Shown here piece by piece: positions 1 through 8,034 of a stretch of DNA of 48,763 bases (positions within the stretch are counted from its first letter, which is position 1; each line of letters opens with the position of its first letter). The notes below the pieces were generated by a model. It had not been told where the DNA came from. It was given only the letters and a program-made list of their open reading frames with translations, and searched no databases. The DNA comes from an uncultured Clostridia bacterium (lineage in GTDB: Bacteria > Bacillota > Clostridia > Christensenellales > Aristaeellaceae), in NCBI GenBank assembly GCA_934631985.1, contig CAKTYE010000011.1, positions 1-48,763 on the forward strand, given 5' to 3'. Made by a program: the position numbers and the translations under genes.

Positions 1-1
1 G

Positions 2-91
2 GATGTTCCAGCAGCGGATGTGAAAGGCATTGACCTGGCAGAAAGTCCATACTGGGAGGCTCCACTTTTTTCTCACCTCATTTCTTTATAA
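2..91 (+). CDS. Possible 3' end of an upstream gene (29 codons visible)
   Basis: An open frame enters from the window edge and stops at a TAA at 89-91. The visible tail has a mixed, plausible composition (ends WEAPLFSHLISL) but is too short to assign to a family. The only support is that a frame is open and that a promoter for the next gene starts well after its stop. It could be chance. Confidence 0.25.
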   Translation, partial: DVPAADVKGIDLAESPYWEAPLFSHLISL

Positions 92-146
92 AATCCCTAA
101 TACTATAGCACAGGGAGGAGCAAAATGCAAATTTTCCGCAGACACA

Positions 147-175
147 TTGATTCACAGCGCCTTTTTCGCTATAAT
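147..175 (+). promoter_or_regulatory. Sigma-A-type promoter for the DUF951-lepB pair
   Basis: TTGATT at 147-152 and TATAAT at 170-175 are separated by 17 bases. Transcription would start near 182, giving a short leader before the ATG at 211, which has AGGAG at 197-201. Confidence 0.75.
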
Positions 176-210
176 GGCACTGCCATTTTGAAAAACAGGA
201 GCGATGAACG

Positions 211-420
211 ATGGTCGAGGAGATTCGCCTGGGTGATGTGGTGCAAACGAAAAAAAGCCACCCCTGCGGCAGCAGTATATGGACGGTGATCCGCACGGGT
301 GCAGACATTAAGATTCGGTGCAACGGCTGCGGACATATTGTAATGATGGACCGGGAGACGTTTCTGAAAAGGCGCAAGAAGCTGCTGACACAGGGACCTG
401 ACCCGGCGGCGCAGGCATGA
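211..420 (+). CDS. DUF951 domain-containing protein (YyzM-like)
   Basis: A 69-residue protein that matches the DUF951 family of small Firmicutes proteins in length and pattern: N-terminal VEEIRLGDVVQTKKSHPCG, then a central IWTVIRTGADIKIRCNGCGH segment, then a basic tail (KRRKK). The conserved Cys residues (HPCG, CNGCGH) suggest nucleic-acid or metal binding, but the family has no firm biochemical role. The start is fixed by AGGAG 9 bases upstream and a good promoter. It ends 22 bases before the signal peptidase gene, so the two are probably co-transcribed. Confidence 0.9.
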   Translation: MVEEIRLGDVVQTKKSHPCGSSIWTVIRTGADIKIRCNGCGHIVMMDRETFLKRRKKLLTQGPDPAAQA

Positions 421-442
421 GAAAGCATGAAGGAGGCCGCCT

Positions 443-970
443 ATGGAGGATGTACTGAGCCTTGCGGCGGCAGTGGTGATCGTGCTTGCGCTGCGGCAAT
501 GGGCGGCGGAGTTAATTCGCGTGAAGGGAAGCAGCATGCTGTCCACCCTGCACAACGGTGACATACTGGGCGTAACGCGCTGGGATTACCGTGTGCATCC
601 GCCCCGGCGGCTGGATGTGGTCATCTGTTACTATCCGGGGCGTTATATTCGCTGGAAGGGGAAGAAGCTGTTCCGTGCATGCTTTGTGAAGCGCGTGATC
701 GGCCTGCCGGGAGAAACAATCGAGCTGCGGGAAAGCGTGGTTCATATCAACGGCCTGCCACTGGCGGAACCTTACCTTGACCCGATGAAGAACCGGCGGC
801 TCCACAACATGCCGCCGGTTACGCTGGGCGAGGACGAGGTGTTTGTACTGGGGGACAACCGGGACAATTCGAATGACAGCCGCCGTGTGGGCCAGCTGAA
901 GCTGAACATGCTTCGGGGGCGTGTTCGGTGCGTGCTGTTTCCTCCGAAGCATTGGCGGCGTATGCGGTAA
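443..970 (+). CDS. lepB: Signal peptidase I (type I, SipS-like)
   Basis: A membrane-bound serine protease of family S26 that removes signal peptides from exported proteins outside the membrane. It has 175 residues, the usual size for the short Gram-positive SipS type. One N-terminal membrane segment (about residues 4-20) is followed by the catalytic serine in GSSM (Ser31), the catalytic lysine in FVKRVIGLPGE (Lys83) and the conserved box LGDNRDNSNDSR at 136-147. AAGGAGG lies just upstream of the ATG. The window encodes several proteins with signal peptides that would be substrates. The stop is 3 bases from the stop of the convergent VanY-like gene. Confidence 0.95.
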   Translation: MEDVLSLAAAVVIVLALRQWAAELIRVKGSSMLSTLHNGDILGVTRWDYRVHPPRRLDVVICYYPGRYIRWKGKKLFRACFVKRVIGLPGETIELRESVVHINGLPLAEPYLDPMKNRRLHNMPPVTLGEDEVFVLGDNRDNSNDSRRVGQLKLNMLRGRVRCVLFPPKHWRRMR

Positions 971-973
971 GCA

Positions 974-2005
974 TTACCAAAGATAAGAAGCAACACCCCA
1001 GCCAAGGTTATCCAAACTAACATCCTCCAGCGCGGCATTGACAGGCACGGTGCAGGTCAGGTCGCGGGAGACTGCGGCGCAGACCACTGAAGCAACGGGC
1101 TTGCCGTTTTGCCAGAGCGTCAAAGTGCCGTAACGATGCAGCAATTGCAAGTAATCCGGCAGAGAAAGCTGAAGGGCATGCATCAGGGCGGCATGGGCGC
1201 GTCCGACATAGCGGAAATGGTAGGCGGCGCAGGAGGGATCGTTATCCGGCGCGTCCTCCTGCCAGCGCCGAATAAAGCCGAAGCGCCAGCAGTTTTCCAG
1301 CAGCCAGCGTCCCTCGGAGGAAGCGCTGAGCGGTTCGCTGCGGGGCAGCTGATCCCAGCCGTCGCACAGGCGAATATCCACAGCCCACGCGGTTTGATGC
1401 TCGGAAGTTCCTTCAGGTGCGATCTCGTGCAGCGCCTGGGCGAAGGCTGCTTCCAGGGGCAGCGTGTTTGCCAGCTCGCAGAAGCGCTCTACACGAAGCG
1501 TTCGCTGCTGTTGGGGGGATACGCTGGCGCGCATGACGGTCAGCAAGGCGATATGCTCCCTTCGCGCAGCGCTGAACAGCGTTTCCAGTGCGGAAATAGC
1601 GTCCGCACCCAGTACAGCCTGCGTGTCGCGGCAGGTCACCGTGCCGTGGGTAGCAGCCAGCAGGTTAAAGGTATTGGGCGGGGCGGCGTGATCCGGCAGC
1701 GGATGGGTGCGGTCAATGAGCATCAGCCGCCCGGAAAGCAGCTTGTCCTTGCCGTAAGTCACCGTGGCAGTTGCCGCATTTGCGGGCAGCGACGCGGTGA
1801 TGCTGCTAGGCAGTGCATAGGCGGTGGAGGGCTGCGTGACGTCAGGCTGCGCCATGGGCTGATAAGCTGCGGTCACGGGGGCGGACGGCTGGAAAAGCAG
1901 ACAGCTCCCGCCTGTGACAAGCAGCGTCAGCACAAAAATGGACAGTGCCTGTACACGGCGCTTGGGCGCAGATGCGCCGCCGCGAAGAGGATGTAAGCGG
2001 ATCAT
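974..2005 (-). CDS. VanY-like D-Ala-D-Ala carboxypeptidase family protein, probably altered active site
   Basis: A secreted protein of the M15B peptidase fold, which in active members trims the terminal D-Ala from peptidoglycan stem peptides. After an N-terminal membrane anchor (IFVLTLLVTGGSCLLF) and a Ser/Pro/Ala linker, it carries SEHQTAWAVD at about 201-210, corresponding to the family motif SxHxxGxAxD (zinc His and Asp), and YHFRYVG at 262-268, which supplies the third zinc His. The family normally reads EPWHFRYVG; here the Glu position is Ala (CAAYHFRYVG), so the usual catalytic base is missing, and the motif Gly is Ala too. The domain may be inactive or a binding module. The ATG at 2005 is preferred because GGGGG lies 10 bases upstream; an in-frame ATG at 2059 has no ribosome-binding site. 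Confidence 0.8.
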   Translation of the reverse strand: MIRLHPLRGGASAPKRRVQALSIFVLTLLVTGGSCLLFQPSAPVTAAYQPMAQPDVTQPSTAYALPSSITASLPANAATATVTYGKDKLLSGRLMLIDRTHPLPDHAAPPNTFNLLAATHGTVTCRDTQAVLGADAISALETLFSAARREHIALLTVMRASVSPQQQRTLRVERFCELANTLPLEAAFAQALHEIAPEGTSEHQTAWAVDIRLCDGWDQLPRSEPLSASSEGRWLLENCWRFGFIRRWQEDAPDNDPSCAAYHFRYVGRAHAALMHALQLSLPDYLQLLHRYGTLTLWQNGKPVASVVCAAVSRDLTCTVPVNAALEDVSLDNLGWGVASYLW

Positions 2006-2119
2006 GATTTCATCGCCCCCATGCAAATCGTAGCTGTGTTCAGGTACATTATGCCGCATGGGAAAGGAAAAAATTCACAGCCGTGGCGGCATCCCGCCGC
2101 TGCGGACGCGCTGCGCGCC

Positions 2120-2148
2120 TTGCGCAAGCGTGGGTTCTATGATAAAAT
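2120..2148 (+). promoter_or_regulatory. Probable promoter of the secreted-protein gene at 2249
   Basis: TTGCGC at 2120-2125 and TAAAAT at 2143-2148 with a 17-base spacer, about 95 bases before the ATG. This is a moderate match to the sigma-A consensus, and it argues against translation starting further upstream in the same frame. Confidence 0.5.
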
Positions 2149-2248
2149 ATGGCTATGCGGTGATCACCGCTTGCCTGGATGGCGTGATGACAGCAGGTAT
2201 CGCCCCAAAGGCGCATGCGCTGCTTTAGGAAGGACGGTCGATCCTCTG

Positions 2249-3775
2249 ATGAAAAAGAAGCTGCTTTTTGTTTTGCTGCTGACGCTGGGTCTGCTGCTGT
2301 GCGGCGGCGCTTTTGCGCAAAACTACACCTTCGATGCGCTGCATGCCTCCTGTACGATCAGTGACAGCTACATTCTGCTGACGCCTGATAATCTGGAGGA
2401 GCATCCCGAATGGCTTGCCAACCAGGGAACGACGGCGGAAGAACTGAAGGCGGCCTGGTCGGAGGACGGCGTACTGCTGGAGGCCTGGAACGGCAACGGC
2501 GATGTGCGCATTCGCATTTCTGCCGTGCAGGACGATCAGGCCGCGCTGTACTACGATCTGGATCAGCAGGAGACCAAGGCACGCACGGCGTTCCGTACCG
2601 GGCATACCAATGGAACGCTGTATGCCAGCGATGGCATTACCTACACAGGCGCAAGCTGGAAGCGTATCAGCGATGCGGCGGGGCGCTTTTTGACGTTGAC
2701 CTATAAGCAGACGACTGGCGGCAATACCTACTATGGCCTGATGCGGCGCACGGTTCGCAACGGCTATACAGTCACGGTGGATTACCGGGTCTCGGGCCGT
2801 AAAATCAAGAATGCGGACAAAAACGCGCTGGTGGATATTATGACCACTTGGAAATTCAACCAGACGGGCACGGCGCCTTCCGAGGTGACCGGGGCGCTGG
2901 TATTTATCAGCATGCCGCCTGCGGAGACGAACACGGGCAGCTTTACGGTAGAAGGCACCTGCGGCGCAGGCTTGCAGGTCATCGGCGTTGTCATGCGTAT
3001 GACGGCTACCGAGCCGATCCGTGTGGAGGCCACCGCAAGCAAGTCGGGCAAGTTCTCGCTGGATGTGAAGCTGACCGAGGAAGGCATTTACCTGATGACC
3101 GTCTCCGTGCTGAATGGAGATGACGTGGTGGCGGAAAAGGTTTTTGACACCACGACCTATCAGAAAAACCTGCTGCCCGTGAATCTGGACAGTCCGCTGC
3201 CTACGGACCTGACCAGCAGCAAGACGGTGATCTCCGGCAAAACGCTGCGTAACACGACGGTGCAGTGCATCGTGGGGGACTATCGTAAGCAGGTGCGTAC
3301 CAACGCTTCCGGCAAATTCTCCTTCACGCTGGACACCGCTGACGCGGGCAATTATGAGCTGGTGCTGAGCTTCCAGAAGAAGGGCTACAGCGACCGCCGC
3401 TTTACGCAGACCATGAACCGCACCATCTCCGAGGAGGAGCAGCGTGCCCAGTGGAAGAGCGATGCAGTGAAGCCCGCCTATTCCACGCTGACGAAGAAGC
3501 TGACGGGCTACACGGGCCGTATCATGGGCTACAACCTGTATGTGGTGCGCATGGATCAGGCTGAGGACGGCACCTGGGAGGTGCTGATGGCGATGGATCA
3601 GAAGAAGGGCGCCTATCGCAACATGGTGGTGGTAACGACCGCCGAGGAACCCAGCAGCTTGGTCATTGGCACACAGGTCAAAATGTATGGACGCTGCACG
3701 GGCAGCTATGTTTATCAGAATGAGGACGGCACCACGGAGAACCTGCCGTGCTTTGAACTGCTTTTCTGGGATTGA
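2249..3775 (+). CDS. Secreted protein of unknown function with Ig-like/carboxypeptidase-regulatory-like repeats
   Basis: I do not recognise the family. The protein has 508 residues with a clear signal peptide (MKKKLLFVLLLTLGLLLCGG then AFAQ). After an N-terminal domain of about 200 residues come two beta-rich segments: one around EVTGALVFISMPPAETNTGS, and a second around SKTVISGKTLRNTTVQCIVG followed by NASGKFSFTLDTADAGNYEL, whose GKFSF...GxYxL pattern is typical of Ig-like or carboxypeptidase-regulatory-like folds. A C-terminal domain of about 100 residues resembles a small beta-barrel. No catalytic motif is visible. AGGAAGGA precedes the ATG; an upstream extension of the same frame lacks a ribosome-binding site and would cross the promoter. 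The likely site of action is the cell envelope. Confidence 0.8.
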   Translation: MKKKLLFVLLLTLGLLLCGGAFAQNYTFDALHASCTISDSYILLTPDNLEEHPEWLANQGTTAEELKAAWSEDGVLLEAWNGNGDVRIRISAVQDDQAALYYDLDQQETKARTAFRTGHTNGTLYASDGITYTGASWKRISDAAGRFLTLTYKQTTGGNTYYGLMRRTVRNGYTVTVDYRVSGRKIKNADKNALVDIMTTWKFNQTGTAPSEVTGALVFISMPPAETNTGSFTVEGTCGAGLQVIGVVMRMTATEPIRVEATASKSGKFSLDVKLTEEGIYLMTVSVLNGDDVVAEKVFDTTTYQKNLLPVNLDSPLPTDLTSSKTVISGKTLRNTTVQCIVGDYRKQVRTNASGKFSFTLDTADAGNYELVLSFQKKGYSDRRFTQTMNRTISEEEQRAQWKSDAVKPAYSTLTKKLTGYTGRIMGYNLYVVRMDQAEDGTWEVLMAMDQKKGAYRNMVVVTTAEEPSSLVIGTQVKMYGRCTGSYVYQNEDGTTENLPCFELLFWD

Positions 3776-3839
3776 TCTCCGCCAGCCGCTGCGGGAACAT
3801 CGCGGCGGCTGCGCTCTTTTTGGAAAGGGGGAGCCTTGC

Positions 3840-4856
3840 ATGAGTAATACCCAAACCCTGAAGTGTCCCTCCTGCGGCGCTTATCTGGTGTACGATCCCG
3901 AGGCGGGGCGTTTTACCTGCCCTTTTTGCAGCGCGTCATTCACTCAGGCAGAGGTGGAGCAGCGCACAGCGAAAGCATCCGCGCAGCAGGCTGCGCCGCA
4001 TACGCATGCCTATCACTGCACAAACTGCGGTGCAGAGCTGGTGACCGATGAAACTACCGCCGCGACCTTCTGCTATTACTGCCATAATCCGGTGACGCTG
4101 ATGGATCGCGTTTCTGATGATTTTCATCCCGATGGCATCATTCCGTTCACGCTGTCGCGCGATCAGGCGCAGAAAAAGTTCAAGGAGTATCTCTCGCAAA
4201 AGAAATTTGTGCGGCGGGAATTCCTCAGCGAGGACTCGCTGGAAAAGATGACTGGCGTGTATTATCCCTATTGGGTGGGGACCGTGAATGGACACGGGAA
4301 TTTTCAGGGCGAGGGGACTCGGGTAACGACGACCCCCACAACGATCATCACCAAGTATTATGATGTGCATCGGACGGGTACGCTGCACTTTCAGCATCTT
4401 GTGCGCAAGGCACTGAACAAATGCGACCGCAAGCTGTCGGATGGTATTCACCCGTATCACTTCGAAAAAACGAAGCCTTTTTCCACATCTTATCTGAGCG
4501 GCTTTGTGGCGGAAATGCGTGATGTGGAAAAGCATGAAGTAGAAGCTGACATGGTGCATGAAGCCCATGAACAGACGGATAAGCTTATGCGAGCGGGGAT
4601 GAGCTTTGATACGCTGCGTGGGGATACAACCTTCGTCAAGGACCGAACAGATCTTCGCTATCTGCTGCTGCCGGCCTGGGTACTGACGTATCGGGGCGAT
4701 AAACCGGGAACGACGTATTATTACATGATGAACGGACAGGGCGGCGAGGTCTGCGGCAAGCTGCCTATTCGCTGGGGCAAGTTGCTGGGTGTTGCGGCGC
4801 TGGCAGGCGGCATCGTGTGCGGACTGCTGTGCTTGGGAGGGATGCTCCTATGGTAA
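3840..4856 (+). CDS. Zinc-ribbon membrane protein (TFIIB-type zinc ribbon-containing)
   Basis: A 338-residue protein opening with two CxxC...CxxC zinc ribbons (Cys9/12/27/30 and Cys60/63/78/81). A long central domain contains a conserved-looking block around GVYYPYWVGTVNGHG and ends in LRYLLLPAWVLTYRGDK. A single C-terminal membrane helix (GVAALAGGIVCGLLCLGG) makes it a tail-anchored protein with its ribbons probably in the cytoplasm. The ATG follows GGAAAGGGGGAG. The stop overlaps the start of the TPM-domain gene, so the two are translationally coupled and probably act together at the membrane. Molecular function is unknown; the zinc ribbons suggest protein or nucleic-acid binding. Confidence 0.85.
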   Translation: MSNTQTLKCPSCGAYLVYDPEAGRFTCPFCSASFTQAEVEQRTAKASAQQAAPHTHAYHCTNCGAELVTDETTAATFCYYCHNPVTLMDRVSDDFHPDGIIPFTLSRDQAQKKFKEYLSQKKFVRREFLSEDSLEKMTGVYYPYWVGTVNGHGNFQGEGTRVTTTPTTIITKYYDVHRTGTLHFQHLVRKALNKCDRKLSDGIHPYHFEKTKPFSTSYLSGFVAEMRDVEKHEVEADMVHEAHEQTDKLMRAGMSFDTLRGDTTFVKDRTDLRYLLLPAWVLTYRGDKPGTTYYYMMNGQGGEVCGKLPIRWGKLLGVAALAGGIVCGLLCLGGMLLW

Positions 4857-5668
4857 AACGGTTTTGGATGGTGCTGCTGGCGGTGTTTCTCCTGCCGCTG
4901 TATGCGCTGGCAGAACGGCCTGTCGTTGTGGACGATGCTAACCTGTTCTCCACACAGGAGGAAGAAAGCATTGCGGCAAAGGCGCAGGAGATCATTGACA
5001 AATATCAGGTGGATATTGTGGTTGTGACCAGCTATGCTCCAAAGGCCGAGCGCTCACAGGACTTTGCGGACGATTACTTTGATTACAACGGCTATGGCAT
5101 TGGCAAGGACGGTGCAGGCTTGCTGTACCTGATCGATATGACCAACCGGGTGCCGACGATCTCCACCAAGGGTGTGATGATCGACTATATCACGGATCAT
5201 CGCCTGAATGAGTTGTTTGATTGCAGCTATGATGCGCTGCGGGCCAGGAAATATGGGCGTTCTACTTTGCAGCTGTTGGATCGCCTGGAGGAGTTCATGG
5301 CGGAGGGACGCGAGGAAGGCTCCTTCCGCTATGACGCGCAGACGGGAGAACGACTGTCGGGTCTTTACAATAAACTGACACGAAACGAACTGCTTACGGC
5401 TGTTCTCGCAGGACTGGCAGTGATGGGGGCCATCGTGCTGGTTGTTTATCGAAAGTATCAGCTTCGCGGCAGCACCTATCACTTTGACCCAGCTTCGCAG
5501 GTGACCATGCACGATGACGTGTGCAACGAACGGTACCTGCGGCAAACGGTCGTTCGCCGCAACGTAGATTCCGATGGCGGTTCAGGCGGTGGCGGCGGCA
5601 TGGGCAGCAGCGTTCACACCTCCTCCAGCGGCAGCTTCCATGGCGGCGGCAGCGGACGGGGCTTCTGA
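4850..5668 (+). CDS. TPM-domain protein (Psb32/YgcG-like), membrane-anchored with Gly-rich tail
   Basis: A 272-residue exported protein. A signal peptide (WMVLLAVFLLPLYALA) leads into a TPM domain of about 140 residues, recognisable from RPVVVDDANLFSTQEEESIA, then VDIVVVTS and GIGKDGAGLLYLID. A membrane helix follows near residues 182-200 (AVLAGLAVMGAIVLVVYR), and the protein ends in a Ser/Gly-rich stretch (GGSGGGGGMGSS...HGGGSGRGF). This architecture is typical of bacterial TPM proteins, which have been linked to photosystem repair or phosphatase activity in other lineages; the role here is unknown. GGGAGG precedes the ATG, which overlaps the last codons of the zinc-ribbon gene by 7 bases. 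Confidence 0.88.
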   Translation: MVKRFWMVLLAVFLLPLYALAERPVVVDDANLFSTQEEESIAAKAQEIIDKYQVDIVVVTSYAPKAERSQDFADDYFDYNGYGIGKDGAGLLYLIDMTNRVPTISTKGVMIDYITDHRLNELFDCSYDALRARKYGRSTLQLLDRLEEFMAEGREEGSFRYDAQTGERLSGLYNKLTRNELLTAVLAGLAVMGAIVLVVYRKYQLRGSTYHFDPASQVTMHDDVCNERYLRQTVVRRNVDSDGGSGGGGGMGSSVHTSSSGSFHGGGSGRGF

Positions 5669-5683
5669 TCCGGTGGACAGCAA

Positions 5684-5733
5684 AAAAGGCATCGCCTGTG
5701 CAGCACGATCATGCGCTGTAGGCGATGCCTTTT
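5684..5733. terminator. Bidirectional intrinsic terminator
   Basis: A perfect 14-bp inverted repeat (AAAAGGCATCGCCT at 5684-5697 against 5720-5733) gives a stem flanked by A and T runs, so it works in either direction between the convergent TPM and methionine-sulfoxide reductase genes. Confidence 0.85.
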
Positions 5734-5746
5734 GCTATTGCCTGCA

Positions 5747-6250
5747 TTACAGCAGCCCGTCTGCAAAGCTGCAATGCTGAAGCAGTATGTCACACAGGCT
5801 AGACAAGCCCTGCGCGTCCTCCTCGTCAAAGCGCCCCTGCACGGGGCTGTCCAGATCAAGCACACCGATCACTTTGCCAGACTGTATCAGGGGAATCACA
5901 ACCTCTGAAGCTGAGACGCTGTCACAGGCAATGTGGCCCGGAAACACATGCACATCCAGCACCAACTGTGGCTCGCGCGTTTGAGCGGCGGTGCCGCATA
6001 CGCCGCGACCAAAGGGGATCGTCACGCAGGCAGTTTTGCCCTGAAACGGGCCAAGCAGCAGCGTTTCGCCCTTTGCCAGATAAAATCCGGCCCAGTTCAG
6101 TTGGGGCAGTGCATGATAGATCAGCGCCGCCATATTTGCAAGGTTGGACAGGGGAGAGGTCACACCATCGCACAGCGCAGCAAGCTGCTGACGCATCAGC
6201 GCATAGCAGGCGGCCTTCTCCTGCGGATACAGTCCGGTTTCAAGCTCCAT
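5747..6250 (-). CDS. msrC: GAF-domain free methionine-(R)-sulfoxide reductase
   Basis: A cytosolic GAF-domain enzyme that reduces free methionine-(R)-sulfoxide, part of oxidative-damage repair. The 167 residues form a single GAF domain. Three cysteines in GKTACVTIPFGRGVCG and FPGHIACDS are spaced 10 and 24 residues apart, the spacing known for the three redox cysteines of the E. coli enzyme, which supports the specific call over a generic GAF sensor. The ATG at 6250 is chosen because AGGAG lies 11 bases upstream; an in-frame GTG at 6262 overlaps that site. It lies 27 bases after the GNAT gene on the same strand, probably as one transcript. Confidence 0.92.
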   Translation of the reverse strand: MELETGLYPQEKAACYALMRQQLAALCDGVTSPLSNLANMAALIYHALPQLNWAGFYLAKGETLLLGPFQGKTACVTIPFGRGVCGTAAQTREPQLVLDVHVFPGHIACDSVSASEVVIPLIQSGKVIGVLDLDSPVQGRFDEEDAQGLSSLCDILLQHCSFADGLL

Positions 6251-6277
6251 TTCAGTCAACACTCCTACCTTATATGC

Positions 6278-6784
6278 TTATTTATTGACATGCACATAGC
6301 GCACATCGGCAACATCCTGTCCGCCGATATGATACGCTACGGTGTCGCTGGTTACCTTAAAGCCATGGCGGGCATAGAATGCAGCGGCGCGCTCGTTCCC
6401 GCGGATCATCCATAGATAAACGCGCGCATAGCCCTGCTCCCGCAGGCGGCGCATGACCTCGTTCAAGAGCTGCTCGCCGTAGCCCTTGCCAAGATATTCG
6501 GGCAATAGATAAATGGAGACGATCTCGCCCCAGTCGCTGTGATCTTCATCGCGTCCCCGCCCGTAGCAAGCGCAGCCCACAGGCTGCTTTTCATCATAAA
6601 GAAGGATGGCCTCGAAGCGTCCGCTCAGCAGCCAGGAACGCATAGAGGGTACCCAATATTCATCCGGCAGACGTGCCAGATAATCATCATTGATCAAGCC
6701 GCGATAGGTCTTGCGCCAACTGGACGCATGGATGTGGCTGATAAGTCCCGCGTCCTCCGCCGCAGCCTCGCGAAAATGAACCAT
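6278..6784 (-). CDS. GNAT family N-acetyltransferase
   Basis: A 168-residue single-domain acetyltransferase of the GCN5-related fold. The N terminus (VHFREAAAEDAGLISHIH) is the usual first strand and helix. The acetyl-CoA loop is visible as LPEYLGKGYGEQLLNEV, and the C-terminal NERAAAFYARHGFK block is typical of the family. The substrate cannot be predicted. AGGGAG is 11 bases before the ATG. It is first in a two-gene transcript with the methionine-sulfoxide reductase. Confidence 0.9.
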   Translation of the reverse strand: MVHFREAAAEDAGLISHIHASSWRKTYRGLINDDYLARLPDEYWVPSMRSWLLSGRFEAILLYDEKQPVGCACYGRGRDEDHSDWGEIVSIYLLPEYLGKGYGEQLLNEVMRRLREQGYARVYLWMIRGNERAAAFYARHGFKVTSDTVAYHIGGQDVADVRYVHVNK

Positions 6785-6895
6785 CGCAGTTCACGCTCCC
6801 TTCCGGCTCATTATGCGCCCTCCGGGCTGTGCTGTCAAGGGTCATGTGGCACAATGCTTCAGCGGCGCTCTTTCGGAAGAAAGTGGACGGGGCGA

Positions 6896-6924
6896 TTGAT
6901 TTACAGCTGCTTGCATGGTATAAT
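6896..6924 (+). promoter_or_regulatory. Strong sigma-A-type promoter for the gene at 6955
   Basis: TTGATT at 6896-6901 and TATAAT at 6919-6924 with a 17-base spacer and a TGG extension before the -10. Start of transcription would fall near 6931, which rules out in-frame ATG codons upstream of it and supports the TTG start at 6955. Confidence 0.8.
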
Positions 6925-6954
6925 TTGCAAAACGGGGAAAGGGAGGTAGGCCGA

Positions 6955-7971
6955 TTGCGTAAGTTGCTTGCGGCGGTGCTGTGCCTGCTTTTGCCCGTGA
7001 ATGCCGCGTTTGCTGCAACGCTGAAGGTAAGCAAAGCCCCCGCACCCGATGCGGCGGCAGGCTGCTATGCGTATGTGCTGACGGTCGAAAACAGCAGCGA
7101 TACGGTGCTGCGGCGTATTTTTGTGGAGGAATATGGTGCGGAAGGGCTGATTGGCGGCTTCGTGCGCTATGAAGGTGCAGATACGCTGCTGAACCAGAAC
7201 GGCACGGCAACCATCCTGTCCCTTGCGCCGGGAGAAAGTGTGCGCTTGTATTATGAAGCGCAGCTTCCGGAGCCGATGCAGCAAACAACGCTGCAAACCG
7301 TGTGCGGCCTGTCCGTCATGCGGACGGATGCCGCAGGTACGCAGCGGCTTGTGGTCATGGCGGTGGCGGACGATCCCATCGCGCTGAGTACATCAATGCC
7401 AACACCAACGGCGACTCCATCGCCTGCACCTACGGCAATTCCGTCCGGCGGACGGATGCAGCTGACGCTTGCACAGACGGCCTATGCGTCCGGTACGACA
7501 GGCTGCCTGGAAAACACGCTGATCCTGACTAACATCGGCGAGCTGCCTATGACGGACGCACGGCTGATGCTGGAGGAGCTGCGTCTATCCAATGGGGAAA
7601 CCGTGGAGGGGACATGGCTGGATACGCAGAACTGGATACTGGATGCTTCCGGCGATTTGTGTCAGCCTGACGGTACGGTGCTGATGCCAGGAGAAAGCTT
7701 GGTTTTCCGATGTTGCTGGACGATCCCGCAGCAGGTTGAAGCGTCAGTGACGGGCAGCGGTGCGGTTCGCGGTTGGATGACCATGGAGGACAATATACGG
7801 CAGGATGCCTGTGCGGTGTTTCAGCTTCAGGAAATGCCCTGGACGCTGCATGTGGCGGCAGGCGTCGCACTGGATCAGACAGATTGCCTGTGGCTGGCAG
7901 GCACGCTGATTTTATGCCTGCTGATGATCGCCTGCTTCCGGCTGCGGCGCATTGCCAGGCAGGCAAGGTGA
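6955..7971 (+). CDS. Exported membrane-anchored protein with two extracellular beta-rich domains
   Basis: I do not recognise the family. The 338-residue product has a signal peptide (LRKLLAAVLCLLLPVNAAFA), a first domain containing YVLTVENSSDTVLRRIFVEE in the style of DUF11/CARDB-like beta sandwiches, a Pro/Thr linker (SMPTPTATPSPAPTAIPSGG), a second domain of similar style (CLENTLILTNIGELPMTDAR), and a C-terminal membrane helix (LWLAGTLILCLLMIACFRLR) with a basic end. The topology suggests a surface protein with its body outside the cell. The TTG start is set by GGGAGG 8 bases upstream and by the promoter position. Function unknown. Confidence 0.8.
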   Translation: MRKLLAAVLCLLLPVNAAFAATLKVSKAPAPDAAAGCYAYVLTVENSSDTVLRRIFVEEYGAEGLIGGFVRYEGADTLLNQNGTATILSLAPGESVRLYYEAQLPEPMQQTTLQTVCGLSVMRTDAAGTQRLVVMAVADDPIALSTSMPTPTATPSPAPTAIPSGGRMQLTLAQTAYASGTTGCLENTLILTNIGELPMTDARLMLEELRLSNGETVEGTWLDTQNWILDASGDLCQPDGTVLMPGESLVFRCCWTIPQQVEASVTGSGAVRGWMTMEDNIRQDACAVFQLQEMPWTLHVAAGVALDQTDCLWLAGTLILCLLMIACFRLRRIARQAR

Positions 7972-8034
7972 GGGACAGAGCATTCCCGCGCTGCATATGC
8001 TTCACTATAAGGCCAAGAAAAGGGAGCGTGACTT

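Noticed and set aside
125..289. Short ORF (about 54 codons) after GGGAGGAG near the window start
   Set aside because: It runs over the strong promoter at 147-175 and out of frame into DUF951; composition looks like non-coding. The ribosome-binding-like site is kept in mind but not enough.
2225..3841. Minus-strand open frame opposite the secreted protein at 2249
   Set aside because: No ribosome-binding site and His/Arg/Gln-rich shadow composition, whereas the plus-strand product has a signal peptide and coherent domains.
7972..8034. T-box or other leader before cysE-cysS
   Set aside because: Only 63 bases separate the genes, with no specifier loop, T-box sequence or terminator.
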